Assembly (NCBI RefSeq): GCF_000373645.1
Contig: NZ_KB892089.1
Coordinates: forward strand, 186,001-250,000
From: Streptomyces sp. ATexAB-D23
GTDB taxonomy: Bacteria; Actinomycetota; Actinomycetes; Streptomycetales; Streptomycetaceae
Direction of reading: 5' to 3'
Length of the DNA: 64,000 bases
Shown here: piece by piece, positions 16,439-25,268 of the stretch
Layout of the letters: each line of letters starts with the position of its first letter
How positions within the stretch are numbered: position 1 is the stretch's first letter
Made by a program: the position numbers and the translations under genes
Notes under the pieces: generated by a model
Seen by the model: the letters and a program-made list of their open reading frames with translations, nothing else
Told to the model about the DNA's origin: nothing
Databases searched by the model: none

Positions 16439-17320
16439 ATGACGCACGCGATGGTGAAAGGCTCGAACGTCCCCCTCGACGCCATGGCCGTACGGGCCGT
16501 GCTGCGCTGGACGCCGGGCGCCGGGGTGCCCGATGTGGACGCCTCGGCCCTGCTGCTCGGTGCCGGCGGCCGCGTGCGCTCGGACGAGGACTTCGTCTTC
16601 TACAACCAGCCCCGCCATCCGTCCGGCCTGGTGCGCCGACTGCCGAAGCGGAGCCTGCCCGAGGGCCTGACGGACACCATCGAGGCCGATCTGGGCGCGC
16701 TCGACCCCTCGGTCGACCAGGTGGTCATCGCCGCGTCGTCGGACGGGGCCGCCTTCGAGCACGTGCGCGATCTGCGCATCCTCATCCACGACGCGGCGGC
16801 CGCGGCCGGCAGCGAACCGCTGGCCGTGTTCGACGTGCGCGCGGAGACCGGCGAGGAGACCGCGATCATCTGCGGCGAGCTGTACCGGCGCGGGGACGGC
16901 TGGAAGTTCCGGGCCGTGGGGCAGGGCTACCCGACCGGGCTCATCGGCCTCGCGACCGCCTTCGGGATCTCGGTCGACGAGGGGCAGCCCGAGCCGGAGC
17001 CGCAGCCCGCGTCGCAGCCCCAGCCCCATCCGCAGCAGCCGCCGCAGCCGCAGTACCGGCCGGACCCGGTGCCGCCCGCGCCGCCGTTCCCGCCGGCGCC
17101 GGTCCCCGCGCCCGACTCGCAGGCGACGGTGCTGCACCAGCAGCCCTCGTACGGCTATCCGCAACCCGCCGCACCGGCTCCGCAGCCCGCGTACGGCTAC
17201 CCTCAGCCGTCCTCCGCGCAGCCCGCCTACGGCTATCCGCAGCCCGCCCCGGCGGCCGCGCCCGCGCCCGACCCGAACTTCACGCTGCCCCCGCAGGGCC
17301 CGCAGTTCATACGGCCCTGA
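16439..17320 (+). CDS. TerD-family protein with Pro/Gln/Tyr-rich tail
   Basis: The 293-residue protein starts MTHAMVKGSNVPL. TerD landmarks follow: PDVDASALLL, DEDFVFYNQP, TAIICGELYRRGDGWKFRAVGQGYPTGL. The calcium-loop segment of canonical TerD (SPDGSVEHTGDN and GEGEGDDE) is replaced by PSGLVRRLPKRSLPEGLTDT, so calcium binding may be lost. From about residue 182 the protein is low-complexity Pro/Gln with three YGYPQP repeats. The ATG at 16439 has AGGCAGGA eight bases upstream; the ATG at 16430 is an alternative. It diverges from the HpcH-PRTase-HAD operon. Confidence 0.88.
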   Translation: MTHAMVKGSNVPLDAMAVRAVLRWTPGAGVPDVDASALLLGAGGRVRSDEDFVFYNQPRHPSGLVRRLPKRSLPEGLTDTIEADLGALDPSVDQVVIAASSDGAAFEHVRDLRILIHDAAAAAGSEPLAVFDVRAETGEETAIICGELYRRGDGWKFRAVGQGYPTGLIGLATAFGISVDEGQPEPEPQPASQPQPHPQQPPQPQYRPDPVPPAPPFPPAPVPAPDSQATVLHQQPSYGYPQPAAPAPQPAYGYPQPSSAQPAYGYPQPAPAAAPAPDPNFTLPPQGPQFIRP

Positions 17321-17326
17321 GAAGCA

Positions 17327-18061
17327 CTAGGTACGGGACTTGTAGCCGCGTCCCCACTGCATGCCGAAGCCGTACATCCGGTCCAGCTCCGACTGGAAGC
17401 CGTACACGAACTTCACCTCGCGGTGCACGACCAGCTCGTCCTTGATGTTCTCCACCGTGAGCACCGCGCAGGAGCGGGCCTGCGGGGCGCGCTCGTCCAG
17501 CTCGATCTCGATGCGCGGCCCGTTGCCCGGGTAGAGCGTCACCTTGGCGTGCGTGCGGTCGAAGGCCGGCGTCTGGTCGTAGATGTAGACGAAGACCATC
17601 AGCCGCTTGATGTTCTCGCGCTGGTCGAGGTTGACGTAGAGGGTCTCGCCCGAGGGCGCGCCGAAGCGGTCGTCGCCGCTGAGCCTGATGTAGGGCGGCC
17701 CGTTCAGATCGCCGAGCAGGTCGCCCAGCGGCTGCACCACGCCCTTGGTGCCGTCCGCCAGCTCGTACATGCAGCCCAGGTCCAGGTCGACGTTGACCAC
17801 GCCCTGGGTGTGCGCCTGGACGGGCTCGGGCTGGAAGAGCTTCAGGGGGCGCAGCAGCCGGCCGCCCTGGCGGGAGCGGCCCTCGATGTCGGAGGTGCGC
17901 ATCCGCCAGGAGAGGTTGACCCGGAGGTTGCCGCTGAGCGCGCCCTGCTTGGTCAGCGAGACCGTGGCGCGGCGCCGGGTGAGCACGATGGAGTTGGTGG
18001 CCGCGTTGCCCGACTCGAACTGTGATTCCCGCCCCGGCCACAGGTTGTCCCAGAACGCCAT
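17327..18061 (-). CDS. TerA/TerD-superfamily tellurium resistance protein
   Basis: Starting at the ATG at 18061 (MAFWDNLWPGRE) gives 244 residues. It contains LTRRRATVSLTKQG, a strand-rich core, a VNVDLDLGCMYELADGTKG segment typical of TerA-type sequences and RLSGDDRFGAPSGETLYVNLD, the counterpart of the TerD metal-binding loop. Members of this superfamily are cytoplasmic or membrane-associated stress proteins. It is convergent with the tailed TerD gene (6 bases between stops) and downstream of the TerC-like gene in the same direction. Exact Ter subfamily is inferred from pattern. Confidence 0.78.
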   Translation of the reverse strand: MAFWDNLWPGRESQFESGNAATNSIVLTRRRATVSLTKQGALSGNLRVNLSWRMRTSDIEGRSRQGGRLLRPLKLFQPEPVQAHTQGVVNVDLDLGCMYELADGTKGVVQPLGDLLGDLNGPPYIRLSGDDRFGAPSGETLYVNLDQRENIKRLMVFVYIYDQTPAFDRTHAKVTLYPGNGPRIEIELDERAPQARSCAVLTVENIKDELVVHREVKFVYGFQSELDRMYGFGMQWGRGYKSRT

Positions 18062-18217
18062 CCCGACCCCCACCTCTCGGTCCTGCTCCAGTCGTCGCAC
18101 ACGGCGCACGCGACGCACGCACCGCTGCGGGGCGACTCCGGGCCGGTCCCGGGCATTACCCCGGGCCGCCGCCTGACGAGCCGCCCCGCAGAGAGCGTTC
18201 CCTCAATTGCTACCGGG

Positions 18218-19345
18218 TCACACCCCGGCGGGGACTTCGCTCCGCTCCTCCTCGGCCTCCAGCGCCTTGTTGCGGCGGACCGAGGACCAGAAGGACCAGG
18301 CGATCAGGACGACGCCGACGAGACCGGTGATGATCTCGTTGATCTCGTACTTGATGGTGACGAGCAGGATGACCGCCAGCGCGCCGATCGCGTAGTGCGC
18401 GCCGTGCTCCAGGTACACGTAGTCGTCCAGGGTGCCCTGGCGGACCAGGTAGACCGTGAGCGAACGGACGTACATGGCGCCGATGCCGAGGCCGAGCGCC
18501 ATCAGCACGATCTCGTTGGTGATGGCGAAGGCGCCGATCACGCCGTCGAACGAGAAGGACGCGTCGAGCACTTCCAGGTAGAGGAACATGAAGAACGCGG
18601 CCTTGCCGGTGAGGGCGACCGCGGAGATCTTCTTGCCGCTCCGCTTGGCCTCTTCCTCCTCCTCGTGCTCGCGTTCCTCCTCCTCATCGAGCTTGTCCTC
18701 GAAGTAGCCGGAGAGCCCGCCGACGATGAGATACGTGATCAGACCCGCGATGCCGGAGAGCATGACGGTCTCCGCCTTGTCCACGTGCCCGCCGCCGTGC
18801 TGGTGCGCGCTGGTGGCGAAGGTCATGGCCGAGATCAGCAGGATGATGAGCGCGATGCAGACCGACAGCATGTCGACCTTGCCGAGCTTGGCGAGCGGGC
18901 GCTCGATCCAGCGCAGCCACTGGATGTCACGGTCCTCGAAGATGAAGTCGAGGAAGATCATGAGCAGGAACATGCCACCGAAGGCGGCGATCGCCGGGTG
19001 GGCGTCCGTGACCAGTTCCTTGTAGCGGTCCGCGTCGTTGAAGGAGAGATCGATGGCGTCGATCGGGTTCAGACTGGCGGTGATGGCCACGATCACGACG
19101 GGGAAGACCAGCCGCATACCGAAGACCGCGATCAGCACACCGATCGTGAGGAAGATCTTCTGCCAGAAGGCAGACATCTTCTTCAGAATTCCGGCGTTGA
19201 CCACCGCGTTGTCGAACGACAGCGAGATCTCCAGAACGGATAGGATCGCCACCACTCCGAAGGCTTCCCACCCCCCGTAGAACCACGCGGCCACGAGGCC
19301 GATCGCGGTGATCGCGAGCGACCACCCGAAGGTTTTCAGAAGCAC
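18218..19345 (-). CDS. DUF475/TerC-family integral membrane protein
   Basis: The 375-residue protein has about nine membrane helices and the paired acidic motifs of TerC-type proteins: VLEISLSFDNAVVNAG (about 38-53, Glu39 and Asp45) and LEVLDASFSFDGVIGAFA in the second half. These motifs are thought to line a metal path; TerC proteins are linked to manganese export and metal stress. A charged cytoplasmic loop (LDEEEEREHEEEEEAKRSGKK) joins the halves. It is surrounded by TerA/TerD genes and is the only membrane component of the locus. Confidence 0.9.
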   Translation of the reverse strand: MLLKTFGWSLAITAIGLVAAWFYGGWEAFGVVAILSVLEISLSFDNAVVNAGILKKMSAFWQKIFLTIGVLIAVFGMRLVFPVVIVAITASLNPIDAIDLSFNDADRYKELVTDAHPAIAAFGGMFLLMIFLDFIFEDRDIQWLRWIERPLAKLGKVDMLSVCIALIILLISAMTFATSAHQHGGGHVDKAETVMLSGIAGLITYLIVGGLSGYFEDKLDEEEEREHEEEEEAKRSGKKISAVALTGKAAFFMFLYLEVLDASFSFDGVIGAFAITNEIVLMALGLGIGAMYVRSLTVYLVRQGTLDDYVYLEHGAHYAIGALAVILLVTIKYEINEIITGLVGVVLIAWSFWSSVRRNKALEAEEERSEVPAGV

Positions 19346-19415
19346 TGGCTACCCCATCATGTATGTAACGGGTCTCCCCCGAGGTGTACGGGGCTCCCCC
19401 GCGCCGTGCGCGGCT

Positions 19416-19991
19416 TTACGAAACGTTGACCCCGAAGTCTAGAGCGATGCCCCGCAGCCCTGACGCGTACCCCTGACCAACTGCACGGAACTTCCACTCG
19501 CCGTTGTAGCGGTAGAGCTCGCCGAAGATCATCGCGGTCTCCGTCGAGGCGTCCTCGGTGAGGTCGTAACGCGCGAGTTCCTGGCCGTCCGCCTGATTGA
19601 CGACGCGGATGAACGCATTGCTGACCTGGCCGAATGTCTGACCGCGGTTGTCGGCCTCGTGAATGGAGACCGGGAAGACGATCTTGTCGCAATGGGCCGG
19701 CACCTGCGTGAGGTTCACGATGATCGACTCGTCGTCGCCCTCGCCCTCACCCGTGAGGTTGTCACCGGTGTGCTCCACGGAACCGTCGGGGCTCGTGAGG
19801 TTGTTGTAGAACACGAACCACTCGTCGCCGAGCACCCGGCCCGACTGGCACAGCAGCGCGCTGGCGTCGAGGTCGAAATCCGCGCCGGTCGTGGATCGTG
19901 CGTCCCAGCCGAGCCCGACCAGCACCTGGGTGAGATTGGGTGCGGCCTTGGAGAGGGAGACATTGCCTCCCTTGGCGAGCGTGACGCCCAT
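19416..19991 (-). CDS. TerD-family calcium-binding stress protein
   Basis: The 191-residue product (ATG at 19991) is a canonical TerD: KGGNVSLSKAAPNL start, GLGWDARSTTGADFDLDASA (about 26-45), the calcium site SPDGSVEHTGDNLTGEGEGDDE (about 69-90, read in two parts) and GELYRYNGEWKFRAVGQGYASGL at the end. TerD proteins bind calcium and belong to envelope and oxidative stress responses. It is about 70 percent identical by eye to its upstream neighbour and the same length, so the pair is a tandem duplication. The 114-base gap between the two stops short of proving co-transcription. Confidence 0.93.
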   Translation of the reverse strand: MGVTLAKGGNVSLSKAAPNLTQVLVGLGWDARSTTGADFDLDASALLCQSGRVLGDEWFVFYNNLTSPDGSVEHTGDNLTGEGEGDDESIIVNLTQVPAHCDKIVFPVSIHEADNRGQTFGQVSNAFIRVVNQADGQELARYDLTEDASTETAMIFGELYRYNGEWKFRAVGQGYASGLRGIALDFGVNVS

Positions 19992-20105
19992 GGTGTGTCC
20001 TCCCCGAGTCGATGAACCGTGTGATGAGCGCGTCCGGCGCCGCACGTCGTGCGGCGCCGGACGGAGAAACGCTGATGCCGGGGCCGTGCGGCCCCGGGCA
20101 GCTGC

Positions 20106-20681
20106 CTAGACGTTGACGCCGAAGTCCTGCGCGATGCCGCGCAGGCCGGAGGCGTAGCCCTGGCCGATGGCACGGAACTTCCACTCCGCGCCGTTGCGGT
20201 ACAGCTCACCGAAGACCATGGCGGTCTCCGTCGAGGCGTCCTCGGACAGGTCGTAGCGGGCGAGCTCGCTGTTGTCGGCCTGGTTGACGACGCGGATGTA
20301 CGCGTTGCGCACCTGGCCGAAGCTCTGCTGGCGGGTCTCGGCCTCGTAGATCGAGACCGGGAAGACGATCTTGTCGACGTCGGCCGGAACGGTGGCCAGG
20401 TTGACGTTGATGACCTCGTCGTCGCCCTCGCCCTCACCGGTGAGGTTGTCACCGGTGTGCTCGACGGAGCCGTCGGGGCTCTTGAGGTTGTTGAAGAAGA
20501 CGAAGTTGCCATCGTTGGCGACCTTGCCCTCGGCGTTCGTCAGCAGGGCGCTGGCGTCGAGGTCGAAGTCCCCGCCGGTGGTGGTACGGGCGTCCCAGCC
20601 CAGACCCACGATGACCGCGGTCAGGTTGGGCGCGGCCTTGGTCAGCGAGACGTTGCCGCCCTTGCTGAGGCTGACTCCCAC
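20106..20681 (-). CDS. TerD-family calcium-binding stress protein
   Basis: The start is the GTG at 20681, with GGGAGGA five bases upstream; an ATG 12 bases earlier sits inside the ribosome-site region and is unlikely. This gives 191 residues, exactly as in the paralogue downstream. Canonical TerD features are GLGWDARTTTGGDFDLDASA, the acidic loops SPDGSVEHTGDN and GEGEGDDE, and GELYRNGAEWKFRAIGQGY. The protein should be cytoplasmic. Position as first gene in the minus-strand TerD-TerD-TerC-TerA series suggests its promoter lies in 20682-20832. Confidence 0.94.
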   Translation of the reverse strand: MGVSLSKGGNVSLTKAAPNLTAVIVGLGWDARTTTGGDFDLDASALLTNAEGKVANDGNFVFFNNLKSPDGSVEHTGDNLTGEGEGDDEVINVNLATVPADVDKIVFPVSIYEAETRQQSFGQVRNAYIRVVNQADNSELARYDLSEDASTETAMVFGELYRNGAEWKFRAIGQGYASGLRGIAQDFGVNV

Positions 20682-20832
20682 GAGTCCTCCCATTGGTTTC
20701 TTGGGGGCCGGCCGGTGCCGGCGCCTCCACGTCGTGTTGGCATCGGATCAACGAGTGGATCCTAGTGACCGGTTCCCGGCCTGAGCAGGCTTTCGGTCCG
20801 GGGTCCCGCCGGATGATCCGCCCGAAGCCGGA

Positions 20833-21291
20833 TCAGAGGGCGCCGAGCGCCTTGATGTAGTCGTTGAGGTCGCGCGCGTCGGGCAGGCCGTTGACGACCG
20901 TCCAGCGCACCACGCCCTCCTTGTCGATGATGAAGGTGCCGCGCACCGCGCAGCCCTTGTCCTCGTCGAAGACCCCGTAGGCCCGCGAGGTCTCGCCGTG
21001 CGGCCAGAAGTCGGACAGGAGCGGGTACTCCAGGCCCTCCTGCTCGGCGAAGACGCGCAGGGTGTGGATGGAGTCGTTGGAGACGGCCAGCAGCTGCGTG
21101 TCGTCGTTCTCGAACGTGGGCAGCTCGTCGCGGAGCGCGCACAGCTCGCCCGTGCAGACGCCGGTGAAGGCGAACGGGTAGAACAGCAGCACCACGTTCT
21201 TCTCGCCACGGAAGTCGGAGAGCTTCACGGTCCGGCCGTGGTTGTCCTTCAGCTCGAAATCCGGGGCCTTGGTGCCGACCTCGATCGCCAT
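20833..21291 (-). CDS. AhpE-like 1-Cys peroxiredoxin
   Basis: The 152-residue protein (ATG at 21291, MAIEVGTKAPDFEL) has the thioredoxin-fold peroxiredoxin motif FAFTGVCTGELCALRDEL (about 40-57), with peroxidatic Cys46 and a second Cys51. The later segments FDEDKGCAVRGTFIIDKEG and VRW fit the family. It reduces hydroperoxides in the cytoplasm. The FTGVCTGELC form is typical of actinobacterial AhpE-type enzymes. It lies between the TerD pair and the DUF3052 gene, same strand, with a terminator upstream at 21437-21475 separating it from DUF3052. Confidence 0.9.
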   Translation of the reverse strand: MAIEVGTKAPDFELKDNHGRTVKLSDFRGEKNVVLLFYPFAFTGVCTGELCALRDELPTFENDDTQLLAVSNDSIHTLRVFAEQEGLEYPLLSDFWPHGETSRAYGVFDEDKGCAVRGTFIIDKEGVVRWTVVNGLPDARDLNDYIKALGAL

Positions 21292-21436
21292 GAAACGCGT
21301 CCCTTCGCTACGTCCGCCGGGCTGGGCTGTCCGGGTGACCCCCACCCTACGCAGAGGGCGCGGGCGGCCGCGCGGCACCCGTGAAAGCTTCCCGCGGACA
21401 TACGGCTCAAGCCCGCCGGCGCGGGGACGGGTGTAC

Positions 21437-21475
21437 GAAGGCCCCCGGCCGGCTCGATGCCTGTCGGGGGCCTTC
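21437..21475 (-). terminator. Hairpin terminator after DUF3052 gene
   Basis: An 11-bp inverted repeat (gaaggcccccg at 21437-21447 and cgggggccttc at 21465-21475) lies 15 bases past the DUF3052 stop. It would end that transcript before the peroxiredoxin gene. Confidence 0.75.
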
Positions 21476-21489
21476 AGGGATGAAGGGGG

Positions 21490-21927
21490 TCAGCGCTTGG
21501 CTTTCGCCGCTTTCGGCGTCCCGAGCCGGCTTCCCGACCAGTCCTTGCCCGCGTTGACGCTCTTGGTCTGGGCGAGACCGGCGGTCTGGGCGGCCTCGTT
21601 GATGTCGCTCGGCTCGACGTATCCGTCACGGCCGGTCTTCGGGGTCATCAGCCAGACAACGCCGCCGTCCTCGAGCAGACCGATGGCATCCACCAGCGCG
21701 TCCGTAAGGTCGCCGTCCTCGTCGCGGAACCAGAGCAGAACGACGTCCGCGACGTCGTCGTACTCCTCGTCGACGAGTTCCTGGCCGATAGTGGCCTCAA
21801 TGCCCTCACGGAGCTCCAGCTCGACGTCGTCGTCGTAGCCGATCTCCTGGACCACCTGTCCGGGCTCGAACCCCAGGCGTGCCGCCGGGTTGGTCCGCTC
21901 CTCCGCGTGGTCCGCGGTCGCGCTCAC
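21490..21927 (-). CDS. DUF3052 family protein
   Basis: The GTG at 21927, with AGGAGG six bases upstream, gives 145 residues. The protein is strongly acidic with a conserved actinobacterial pattern: ARLGFEPGQVVQEIGYDDDVE, ADVVLLWFRDEDGDLTDALVD, GVVWLMTPKTGRDGYVEPSDI and AGLAQTKSV. DUF3052 proteins occur almost only in actinobacteria, next to aceE as here; their function is unknown. The N-terminus is divergent from aceE across a 531-base region, consistent with a conserved gene pair. Confidence 0.88.
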   Translation of the reverse strand: MSATADHAEERTNPAARLGFEPGQVVQEIGYDDDVELELREGIEATIGQELVDEEYDDVADVVLLWFRDEDGDLTDALVDAIGLLEDGGVVWLMTPKTGRDGYVEPSDINEAAQTAGLAQTKSVNAGKDWSGSRLGTPKAAKAKR

Positions 21928-22458
21928 GGGTTGCCTCCTGATCATGTTTCGGAAAATGCTTCAGCCACGCGCGTGCGCGGGGCGTTGGCCGTAGTCCACA
22001 CGGGAGCGGCGGATCGCGCAAGTACCCAGCGTGCGAGACCGCCTAAACGGTGACGTTTCGTACCACGTCGCCGTCGTGCCGGCGGCCCCCCTGCGGGAGC
22101 CCGCGCCCTCCTCCATTCCCTTTACGTCCTTGGACAGCTTATGCCGTTTCGGTCCGGCATTCGGAGCCGAGCAGCATTTGGGAACACTTGGACGCCTTGG
22201 GCGTATGGTTGCGGTTCGGCCCGGACCATCCTGCCTGCCCCATCCTGTCCGACACCATCTGCCTGCACCGATACCCAGTCCGCGGCCGTCCATCCGTCCC
22301 GGCGCGGACGGGCCGGGACGCGTCGGGGTTACCTCTCGGTAGAGATGACGTACGCGTTCCAGCGGTACACGATGGGGTTGGCGTACACATTCCTCTTGTC
22401 CGGGGGCGGACTCCCGTAACAGGCCCCGAAGCGTAGTACCGAACAGCGAAGGAACAGC
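21928..22458. other. Long divergent intergenic region upstream of aceE
   Basis: This 531-base gap is the longest in the window. It separates DUF3052 from aceE. Its base composition is lower in G+C than the flanks (A/T-rich pieces near 22120-22200 and 22340-22400) and it has no well-supported gene. A perfect palindrome cacgcgcgtg lies at 21966-21975. A ribosome site (GAAGGAA) precedes the aceE GTG. No consensus -35/-10 pair was secure. The length suggests a long aceE leader or multiple regulator sites. Confidence 0.5.
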
Positions 22459-25200
22459 GTGGCTTCCGGATCCGATCGCAACCCGATCATCATTGGCGGC
22501 CTTCCGAGTCAGGTCCCGGACTTCGATCCCGAAGAGACCCAGGAATGGCTCGACTCCCTCGACGCCGCCGTCGACGAGCGAGGCCGTGAGCGGGCCCGCT
22601 ACCTCATGCTCCGGCTCATCGAGCGCGCACGCGAGAAGCGTGTCGCCGTGCCGGAGATGCGCAGCACGGACTACGTGAACACGATCGCCACGAAGGACGA
22701 GCCGTTCTTCCCCGGCGACGAGGAGATCGAACGCAAGATCCTGAACGCGACCCGCTGGAACGCGGCCGTGATGGTCTCGCGCGCCCAGCGTCCGGGGATC
22801 GGCGTCGGCGGGCACATCGCCACGTTCGCCTCCTCCGCCTCGCTGTACGACGTCGGTTTCAACCACTTCTTCCGCGGCAAGGACGACGGTCTGGGCGGTG
22901 ACCAGATCTTCTTCCAGGGGCACGCCTCCCCCGGGATCTACGCCCGCGCGTTCCTGCTGGACCGGCTGAGCGAGGCGCAGCTCGACGCGTTCCGCCAGGA
23001 GAAGTCGAAGGCTCCGAACGGGCTGTCCAGCTACCCGCACCCGCGGCTGATGCCGGACTTCTGGGAGTTCCCGACGGTGTCGATGGGTCTCGGCCCGCTC
23101 GGCGCGATCTACCAGGCGCGGATGAACCGCTACATGGAGGCGCGCGGCCTCGCCGACACGTCGAACTCCCATGTGTGGGCCTACCTCGGCGACGGCGAGA
23201 TGGACGAGCCGGAGTCGCTGGGCCAGCTGTCCATCGCCGCCCGCGAGGGCCTGGACAACCTGACCTTCGTCGTCAACTGCAACCTCCAGCGCCTCGACGG
23301 CCCGGTGCGCGGCAACGGCAAGGTCATCCAGGAGCTGGAGTCGCAGTTCCGGGGTGCCGGGTGGAACGTCATCAAGCTGGTCTGGGACCGCTCCTGGGAC
23401 CCGCTGCTGGCGCAGGACCGCACGGGCATCCTGGTCAACAAGCTGAACACGACGCCGGACGGGCAGTTCCAGACGTACGCGACGGAGACGGGCGCGTACA
23501 TCAGGGAGCACTTCTTCGGTGACGATCCGCGGCTGCGCGAGATGGTCAAGGACATGACCGACCAGCAGATCCTGCACCTGGGCCGCGGCGGTCACGACCA
23601 CCGCAAGGTCTACGCGGCGTACGCGGCGGCCAAGGCCCACAAGGGCCAGCCGACGGTGATCCTGGCGCAGACGGTCAAGGGCTGGACCCTCGGGCCGAAC
23701 TTCGAGGGCCGCAACGCGACCCACCAGATGAAGAAGCTGACCGCCGAGGACCTGAAGCGGTTCCGGGACCGGCTGCACATCCCGATCGCGGACAAGGACC
23801 TGGAGGACGGCAACCCGCCGTACTACCACCCGGGCCGCGGCTCGGAGGAGATCCAGTACATGCACGACCGCCGCAAGGGCCTGGGCGGCTACGTCCCGAC
23901 CCGTGTGGTGCGCGCGAAGCCGCTGGAGCTGCCCGGGGACAAGACGTACGCGACGGCGAAGAAGGGTTCGGGTCAGCAGTCGATCGCCACCACCATGGCG
24001 TTCGTCCGCATCCTGAAGGACCTCATGCGGGACAAGGAGATCGGCAAGCGCTTCGTGCTGATCGCGCCCGATGAGTACCGCACCTTCGGCATGGACGCGT
24101 TCTTCCCGAGCGCGAAGATCTACAACCCGCTGGGGCAGCAGTACGAGTCGGTCGACCGCGATCTGCTGCTCGCGTACAAGGAGTCGCCGACCGGGCAGAT
24201 GCTGCACGACGGCATCTCGGAGGCGGGCTGCACGGCCTCGCTGATCGCCGCGGGTTCGGCGTACGCGACGCACGGCGAGCCGCTGATCCCGGTGTACGTC
24301 TTCTACTCGATGTTCGGGTTCCAGCGCACGGGTGACCAGTTCTGGCAGATGGCCGACCAGCTCGCGCGCGGTTTCGTGCTGGGCGCCACCGCCGGCCGTA
24401 CGACGCTGACCGGTGAGGGTCTCCAGCACGCCGACGGGCACTCGCAGCTGCTGGCCTCGACCAACCCGGGCTGTGTGGCGTACGACCCGGCCTTCGGCTA
24501 CGAGATCGCGCACATCGTCAAGGACGGTCTGCGCCGGATGTACGGCGGGACCCCCGAGGAGAACGAGGACGTCTTCTACTACCTCACCGTCTACAACGAG
24601 CCGATCCAGCACCCGGCCGAGCCCGCCGACGTGGACGTAGAGGGCATCCTGAAGGGCGTCTACCGCTACAGCAGCGGTGAGAAGGGCGAGATCCCCGCCC
24701 AGATCATGGCGTCCGGTGTGGCGGTCCCCTGGGCCGTCGAGGCGCAGCGCATCCTCGCCGACGAGTGGAATGTGAAGGCGGACGTCTGGTCGGCGACCTC
24801 CTGGAACGAGCTGCGGCGCGAGGCCGTGGACGTGGAGCGGTACAACCTGCTGCACCCGGAGGAGGAGCAGCGCGTGCCGTATGTGACGCGCAAGCTCTCC
24901 GGGGCCCAGGGGCCGTTCGTGGCGGTGTCGGACTGGATGCGCTCGGTGCCGGACCAGATCGCGCGCTGGGTGCCCGGTGCGTACCAGTCGCTGGGTGCGG
25001 ACGGGTTCGGTTTCGCGGACACGCGGGGTGCGGCCCGGCGGTTCTTCCACATCGACGCGCAGTCGATCGTGCTCGCGGTGCTGACCGAGCTGGCGAAGGA
25101 CGGGAAGGTCGACCGTTCGGTGCTGAAGACTGCGGTCGACCGCTACGAGCTGCTGGATGTGGCCTCGGCCGATCCGGGGGCCGCGGGCGGCGACGCGTAA
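22459..25200 (+). CDS. aceE: Pyruvate dehydrogenase E1 component, homodimeric type
   Basis: The 913-residue product has the full length of AceE. The thiamine diphosphate motif runs from GDGEMDEPESLG (about 244-255) to NCNLQRLDGPVRGNGK (about 273-288). Other hallmarks are VGGHIATFASSASLYDVGFNHFF, ARGFVLGATAGRTTLTGEGLQH and FYYLTVYNEP. It decarboxylates pyruvate and acetylates the lipoyl group of the E2 subunit, feeding acetyl-CoA to the TCA cycle and fatty-acid synthesis. Start is a GTG with GAAGGAA upstream. It is transcribed alone and followed by a strong hairpin. Confidence 0.97.
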   Translation: MASGSDRNPIIIGGLPSQVPDFDPEETQEWLDSLDAAVDERGRERARYLMLRLIERAREKRVAVPEMRSTDYVNTIATKDEPFFPGDEEIERKILNATRWNAAVMVSRAQRPGIGVGGHIATFASSASLYDVGFNHFFRGKDDGLGGDQIFFQGHASPGIYARAFLLDRLSEAQLDAFRQEKSKAPNGLSSYPHPRLMPDFWEFPTVSMGLGPLGAIYQARMNRYMEARGLADTSNSHVWAYLGDGEMDEPESLGQLSIAAREGLDNLTFVVNCNLQRLDGPVRGNGKVIQELESQFRGAGWNVIKLVWDRSWDPLLAQDRTGILVNKLNTTPDGQFQTYATETGAYIREHFFGDDPRLREMVKDMTDQQILHLGRGGHDHRKVYAAYAAAKAHKGQPTVILAQTVKGWTLGPNFEGRNATHQMKKLTAEDLKRFRDRLHIPIADKDLEDGNPPYYHPGRGSEEIQYMHDRRKGLGGYVPTRVVRAKPLELPGDKTYATAKKGSGQQSIATTMAFVRILKDLMRDKEIGKRFVLIAPDEYRTFGMDAFFPSAKIYNPLGQQYESVDRDLLLAYKESPTGQMLHDGISEAGCTASLIAAGSAYATHGEPLIPVYVFYSMFGFQRTGDQFWQMADQLARGFVLGATAGRTTLTGEGLQHADGHSQLLASTNPGCVAYDPAFGYEIAHIVKDGLRRMYGGTPEENEDVFYYLTVYNEPIQHPAEPADVDVEGILKGVYRYSSGEKGEIPAQIMASGVAVPWAVEAQRILADEWNVKADVWSATSWNELRREAVDVERYNLLHPEEEQRVPYVTRKLSGAQGPFVAVSDWMRSVPDQIARWVPGAYQSLGADGFGFADTRGAARRFFHIDAQSIVLAVLTELAKDGKVDRSVLKTAVDRYELLDVASADPGAAGGDA

Positions 25201-25213
25201 CACCGTGACCGGT

Positions 25214-25251
25214 GCGGGGCGGCGGTGCCCGGAAGGGTGCCGCCGCCCCGC
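25214..25251 (+). terminator. Hairpin terminator after aceE
   Basis: A 12-bp perfect GC stem (gcggggcggcgg at 25214-25225 pairing with ccgccgccccgc at 25240-25251) begins 14 bases after the aceE stop. It lies between convergent genes and may serve both. Confidence 0.8.
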
Positions 25252-25268
25252 GGCGTGTCCCGGGCCGG

